From CALODL01 sp942492115 (lineage in GTDB: Bacteria; Planctomycetota; Phycisphaerae; UBA1845; CAIVHJ01): a stretch of DNA of 64,000 bases. The notes under the pieces were generated by a model, which was not told where the DNA came from, ran no database searches, and was given only the letters and a program-made list of their open reading frames with translations. Positions 60,351-64,000 of the stretch are shown here, piece after piece; the first letter of the stretch is position 1; the number at the start of each line of letters is the position of its first letter. The position numbers were made by a program, and so were the translations under genes. The DNA lies in the NCBI GenBank assembly GCA_942492115.1, contig CALODL010000033.1, positions 434,001 through 498,000 of the forward strand. Direction: 5' to 3'.

Positions 60351-63300
60351 ATGATTTCCTTCAGGACAGGCCTTCGTTGTGCAGTCATCCTGGCTCTGAG
60401 CGTCGCAGCGGCGAACGCCCAGGTCCGCGTATTCATGAGTCCCGACGGAGTTCAGGGCAGCGCGCCGACCACCGGGCCGACGACCATCACGCTCGATCCA
60501 GGCACGAGCCAGACCGTCGGCGTGTGGATGGAAGACACCACCGGCGCCGGCGATCTTCTGGCCGCCTATCAGATCATCATTCCGGACACGGCCATCCCGC
60601 TCGGCGGAGCTTCTGGCGCGGTGACCTACGTCAACAACAATCCCGGAGGTGGCGGTGGTGACTCGGTGGTCATCGATACGCTTCGTCCGGACTGGGTCTT
60701 CCAGGATCAAATCGCCGTCCTGCCTCCGACGTACAACGAGTCACCCGGACAGGGCATCTTCGGCGTGTTCTATGCGACCATCGATGGCTTCTCGACCGAC
60801 CCGGGTGCGACCGGCGGTATCCTGTCCCTGGTCGAGTTCGACCTCGAGGTCTCGGCCGAGGCGTGTGGTGCTTTCGAACTGCCCTTTAATCTCGCACCGA
60901 AAGGCGCGCCGCCGTTTGCCGCACTGTTCGCCCTGGGCGGCTCGGAATATTTTGTCGACGAGTATCAGCCGCTGAGCATTCTAATCAACCCGGCGAACTC
61001 TGATTGTGTCAATGCTCAGACGATCAATGATGTCGATACCGACTTCTGCATTGCGCTCGATCAGCCCGATTCGGACGTGTATTTCGAGTATCAACCATTG
61101 TGCGATGGCAACGTCCTCGTCAGCACGTGCGATCAAGCCGACTTCGACAGTCAAATCGAAGTGTACGCCGGCTGTGGGATTTGTCCGCCAACGAGCCTGA
61201 TCGCATCCAACGATGACGGCCCGGGGTGCGGCGGCGGCACGTCAGAAGTCACGTTCTTCGGCTCGGACGCGGTGTGCTATACGATCCGCGTGATCGGCAA
61301 CAGCCCTGCGGATCTGGGCGGCGGCACGCTGACGGTGCGACCGCAGAGTTGCTTCATCGACGGCCAGTGCCGCAACGATGGCGCTCCGAACCCGGGGAAC
61401 GAATGCGAAGCATGCAATCCCGCACTCTCGGCCGATGAATGGTCACCGCGGCCGTCGGATACGTCGTGCACGGACGATGGTCTGGAATGTACCGACGACG
61501 CCTGCGACGGCGCCGGAACCTGCGCCCACCCACCACTCGCCGGCGGCACGCCCTGTACGGATGATGGGGTCGAGTGTACCGACGATACCTGCAACGGAGC
61601 GGGCGCCTGTGTTCACCCACCGGCGTCGGTCGGCACGCCGTGTACCGACACCGATGGCAATGAGTGCACGCTCGCCGAGTGCGATGGCGCCGGGGCATGT
61701 GCCAATCCGGCCCCCAATGGCACACCCTGTACGGATGACGGTAATGTCTGTACCGACAACGCCTGTGATGGCGGAGGAACCTGCGCGGCCAATCCCAACA
61801 GCAACCCCTGTGACGACGGCCTGTTCTGCAACGGTGACGACAGTTGCGCCGGCGGCACGTGCTCTGTTCACACGGGCGACCCCTGTGCGGGCGGGGTCTG
61901 CGACGAAGTTCTTGATGAATGTCAGGACTGCAGCCAGAACAGCGATTGTCCAGACGACGGCAACCCGTGTACGGACGAAGTGTGTCTCGGCGGGGCCTGT
62001 TCGAGTGTGAGCAACAACGCGGGCTGCGACGATGGTCTGTTCTGCAACGGAGCCGATTTGTGTGGCGGCGGCACGTGTTCGATCCACACCGGCAACCCCT
62101 GTTCCGGTGGAGCCGAATGCTCGGACGTGTGTGACGAAGGCGCCGACAGTTGCGATGTCGCCGCAGGCACGCCGTGTACCGACGACGGCGACGTATGCAC
62201 CGACGATGTCTGTGACGGCGCCGGCGCGTGCAGCCATCCGCCCGCCTCCGCGGGCACGCCGTGCATCGACGATGGTGAGGTGTGCACCGACGATGTCTGT
62301 GACGGCGCAGGTGCCTGTAGCCATCCGCCCGCCGCGGGTGGTACGCCCTGTGATGACGACGGGAACGAATGCACCTTCGATGAATGCGACGGCGCGGGCG
62401 CGTGTGCCCATCCGCCAGTGTCCTCCGGCACCGCCTGTGCCGATGATGGCAACGAATGCACCCTCGACGAGTGCGACGGTGCCGGCAGTTGCACGCATCC
62501 CTCCGGCCCTGCCGGAGTCCCGTGTGACGATGGCCTGCCCTGCACCGGCACCGGCGAACCGGGCGTCGGAATCGATGAATGCGATGGCGATGGCAACTGC
62601 GTCGGCATGCTCGATCCGTCCTGTGCGGATACGTGCGTCGATGCTGCCGAGGCGTTCGAAGGTGCCAACCTGACCAACAACACCGGGTTCGGAACCGAGA
62701 TTCCAACCGTGTCCTGCGCGGTCAATTCCGGCATGGATACATGGTATGTGCACGTGGCCAACTGCTCCGGCCTCTTGCGCGTGACCACGACGGGCAGTGA
62801 TTTCGATACGGTGCTGACCGCCTACGACGATTGTGGCGGCGGTGAAATCGCCTGCGACGACGATGGCGGCCCCGGGTTGGCCTCGTCCATCACCATCTCG
62901 GTCACCGCCGGCGAGGACTACTTCATGCGGGTGGCCGGTTTCGGCGGCGCCACCGGCAATGTCCAACTCAACATCACCCGGCTCGACACCTGTTTCGTCG
63001 ACGGCGTATGCCACAACGATGGCGCGTCCAACCCGGACAACCCATGCGAGGTGTGCGATGCGGGCGACGATCCAGACGGATGGTCACCCGCGGCACGCGG
63101 CACGGCGTGTGGCAACATGACGCCGGACGATCCGCAGTGCGACAGCCCGGACTCGTGTGACGGCATGGGTGTATGTGAAACCAACCACAAGCCGGCCGGA
63201 ATCGCGTGTGGGGATCCCTCGGACACCGAGTGTGACAATCCCGACACGTGCAACGGCATGGGCTCGTGTGTCGACAATTTCGAAACTCCCGGTTTCGCCT

Positions 63301-64000
63301 GCGGCGACCCGACCGATACGGATTGTGACAACCCCGATTCGTGCGACGGCTCGGGCGGCTGCCTGGATAACTTCGAGCCGGCCGCCACGGCTTGCGGCGA
63401 CCCGCTCGACAGCCAGTGCGACAACCCCGATACGTGTGACGGCGGCGGCACCTGTCTCGACAACTTCGAGCCGGGTGGCACGGCGTGTGGTGACCCGACC
63501 GACACGGATTGCGACAATCCGGACTCATGCGACGGCGGAGGTGCTTGTCAGGACAACTTCGAACCCGGAGGCACGGCCTGCGGTGACCCGACCGACACGG
63601 ATTGCGACAACCCGGACACCTGCGACGGCACCGGGTTATGCGAGGACAACTTCGAGTTGCCGGGCACAGCGTGCGGTGATCCGACCATGACCGAATGCGA
63701 CAACCCGGATACGTGCACCCTGGTCGGCACATGTCAGCCAAACTACCAGTTGCCGGGCGTGGCCTGTGGCGATCCGACGAGTACGGAGTGCGACAGCCCC
63801 GACTCGTGCGATGGCAGCGGCGCCTGCCAGGACAATTTTGCCAATGCGGGGACATCGTGCGGTGATCCCACCAATACCGAGTGTGACAATCCGGATACCT
63901 GTGACGGCGTCGGCGATTGCGCAGACAACCTCGAGCCGGGTGGTACGGCGTGTGGTGATCCCCTCGATGACGACTGTACCAACCCGGACAGTTGTGATGG
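60351..64000 (+). CDS. giant secreted Cys-rich repeat protein, runs off the window
   Basis: The frame is open from ATG 60351 (GAGGAG ribosome binding site) through the last base, more than 1216 residues, with no stop. A signal peptide (CAVILALSVAAANA) precedes a ~190-residue beta domain (VRVFMSPDGVQGSAPTTGPTTITLDPGTSQTVGVWMED, reminiscent of cohesin-like or exported PEP-CTERM-type folds), then a PPC-like domain (~215-335). Next are about 18 Cys repeats of the type GTPCTDDGxxCTDDxCDGAGxCxHPP, a second PPC-like domain (~770-880, DTWYVHVANCSGLLRVTTTGSDFDTVLTAYDDC), then at least nine 23-24-residue repeats CGDPTDTDCDNPDTCDGxGxCxDNFEPGGTA. It is probably a surface or matrix protein stabilised by disulfides. 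Confidence 0.87.
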   Translation, partial: MISFRTGLRCAVILALSVAAANAQVRVFMSPDGVQGSAPTTGPTTITLDPGTSQTVGVWMEDTTGAGDLLAAYQIIIPDTAIPLGGASGAVTYVNNNPGGGGGDSVVIDTLRPDWVFQDQIAVLPPTYNESPGQGIFGVFYATIDGFSTDPGATGGILSLVEFDLEVSAEACGAFELPFNLAPKGAPPFAALFALGGSEYFVDEYQPLSILINPANSDCVNAQTINDVDTDFCIALDQPDSDVYFEYQPLCDGNVLVSTCDQADFDSQIEVYAGCGICPPTSLIASNDDGPGCGGGTSEVTFFGSDAVCYTIRVIGNSPADLGGGTLTVRPQSCFIDGQCRNDGAPNPGNECEACNPALSADEWSPRPSDTSCTDDGLECTDDACDGAGTCAHPPLAGGTPCTDDGVECTDDTCNGAGACVHPPASVGTPCTDTDGNECTLAECDGAGACANPAPNGTPCTDDGNVCTDNACDGGGTCAANPNSNPCDDGLFCNGDDSCAGGTCSVHTGDPCAGGVCDEVLDECQDCSQNSDCPDDGNPCTDEVCLGGACSSVSNNAGCDDGLFCNGADLCGGGTCSIHTGNPCSGGAECSDVCDEGADSCDVAAGTPCTDDGDVCTDDVCDGAGACSHPPASAGTPCIDDGEVCTDDVCDGAGACSHPPAAGGTPCDDDGNECTFDECDGAGACAHPPVSSGTACADDGNECTLDECDGAGSCTHPSGPAGVPCDDGLPCTGTGEPGVGIDECDGDGNCVGMLDPSCADTCVDAAEAFEGANLTNNTGFGTEIPTVSCAVNSGMDTWYVHVANCSGLLRVTTTGSDFDTVLTAYDDCGGGEIACDDDGGPGLASSITISVTAGEDYFMRVAGFGGATGNVQLNITRLDTCFVDGVCHNDGASNPDNPCEVCDAGDDPDGWSPAARGTACGNMTPDDPQCDSPDSCDGMGVCETNHKPAGIACGDPSDTECDNPDTCNGMGSCVDNFETPGFACGDPTDTDCDNPDSCDGSGGCLDNFEPAATACGDPLDSQCDNPDTCDGGGTCLDNFEPGGTACGDPTDTDCDNPDSCDGGGACQDNFEPGGTACGDPTDTDCDNPDTCDGTGLCEDNFELPGTACGDPTMTECDNPDTCTLVGTCQPNYQLPGVACGDPTSTECDSPDSCDGSGACQDNFANAGTSCGDPTNTECDNPDTCDGVGDCADNLEPGGTACGDPLDDDCTNPDSCD

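Noticed and set aside
61354..63014. Minus-strand frames of 450 and 523 codons opposite the third Cys-rich protein
   Set aside because: They are shadows of the plus-strand repeat gene: Arg/His or Val/Ala/Gly monotony, no ribosome binding site, and the plus frame has a signal peptide and regular Cys spacing.

Overview
The window reads as a chromosomal segment of a GC-rich bacterium, most likely a member of the Planctomycetota and perhaps of the Phycisphaerae side. This assignment is inferred from gene content, since no rRNA is present. The pointers are two groEL genes flanking groES, two clpP genes behind tig, small membrane proteins ending in CPxCxYDLRG...CPECG zinc ribbons, a dockerin-like Asp-rich tail on a cytochrome/beta-propeller protein, very large secreted Cys/Asp-rich repeat proteins, and a sigma-54-type promoter on hsp20. 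All family assignments were made by reading the translations; no database search was run.

Layout. Positions 1-1503 are the edge of a degraded prophage: an HK97-type prohead protease, a small orphan gene and the 3' half of a tRNA-Gly, which is probably the attachment site. From 1572 to 18655 lies a housekeeping block: a DUF819 membrane protein, a tagatose-bisphosphate aldolase, then a long plus-strand run devoted to proteostasis (tig, clpP, clpP, an envelope coiled-coil protein, a gamma-carbonic-anhydrase-like protein, groEL-groES-groEL, dnaJ-grpE, an FmdB-type zinc ribbon, yacG and a polytopic membrane protein). A tRNA-Pro with a large palindrome follows.

Positions 19052-31071 are accessory and envelope-oriented: a HEAT-repeat lipoprotein, a Tat-exported acidic protein built of W..V...DPxYxY repeats, a 62-residue almost pure Lys/Arg/Ala/Thr protein, a PAS-like regulator, a GT39-type glycosyltransferase, and two secreted proteins with 24-residue DCDDGDACTTDSCDP-type repeats. 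The larger of these (1607 residues) contains four nearly identical 606-bp tandem units. From 31326 to 46128 come zinc-ribbon membrane proteins, a crcB-DUF190 pair divergent from a ClC channel, a fused MFS/spermidine-synthase protein, hsp20, miaA, a cupin, a beta-propeller/cytochrome c protein, a frameshifted FAD oxidoreductase, rho and a cytochrome c lipoprotein.

Positions 46217-51938 hold the most notable system: a tightly overlapping minus-strand operon matching the ebo cluster (eboD, a small unknown gene, eboB, eboE, eboC, eboF). This conserved but poorly understood metabolic cassette is known from cyanobacteria, other bacteria and eustigmatophyte plastids. No full-length EboA is visible; a 100-residue protein sits between eboD and eboB.

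Positions 52252-60064 contain a DUF1573/double-thioredoxin envelope protein, an intergenic repeat cluster, a lipoprotein, a ComM-type ATPase, a GGQ-domain release-factor-like protein, a GT4 glycosyltransferase and an HDAC-family hydrolase. From 60351 to the end runs a third huge secreted Cys-rich protein that continues past the window. Four conserved genes carry apparent single-base frameshifts (DUF819, DUF190, FAD oxidoreductase, and the C-terminus of the thioredoxin protein), so some assembly or sequencing error must be considered.
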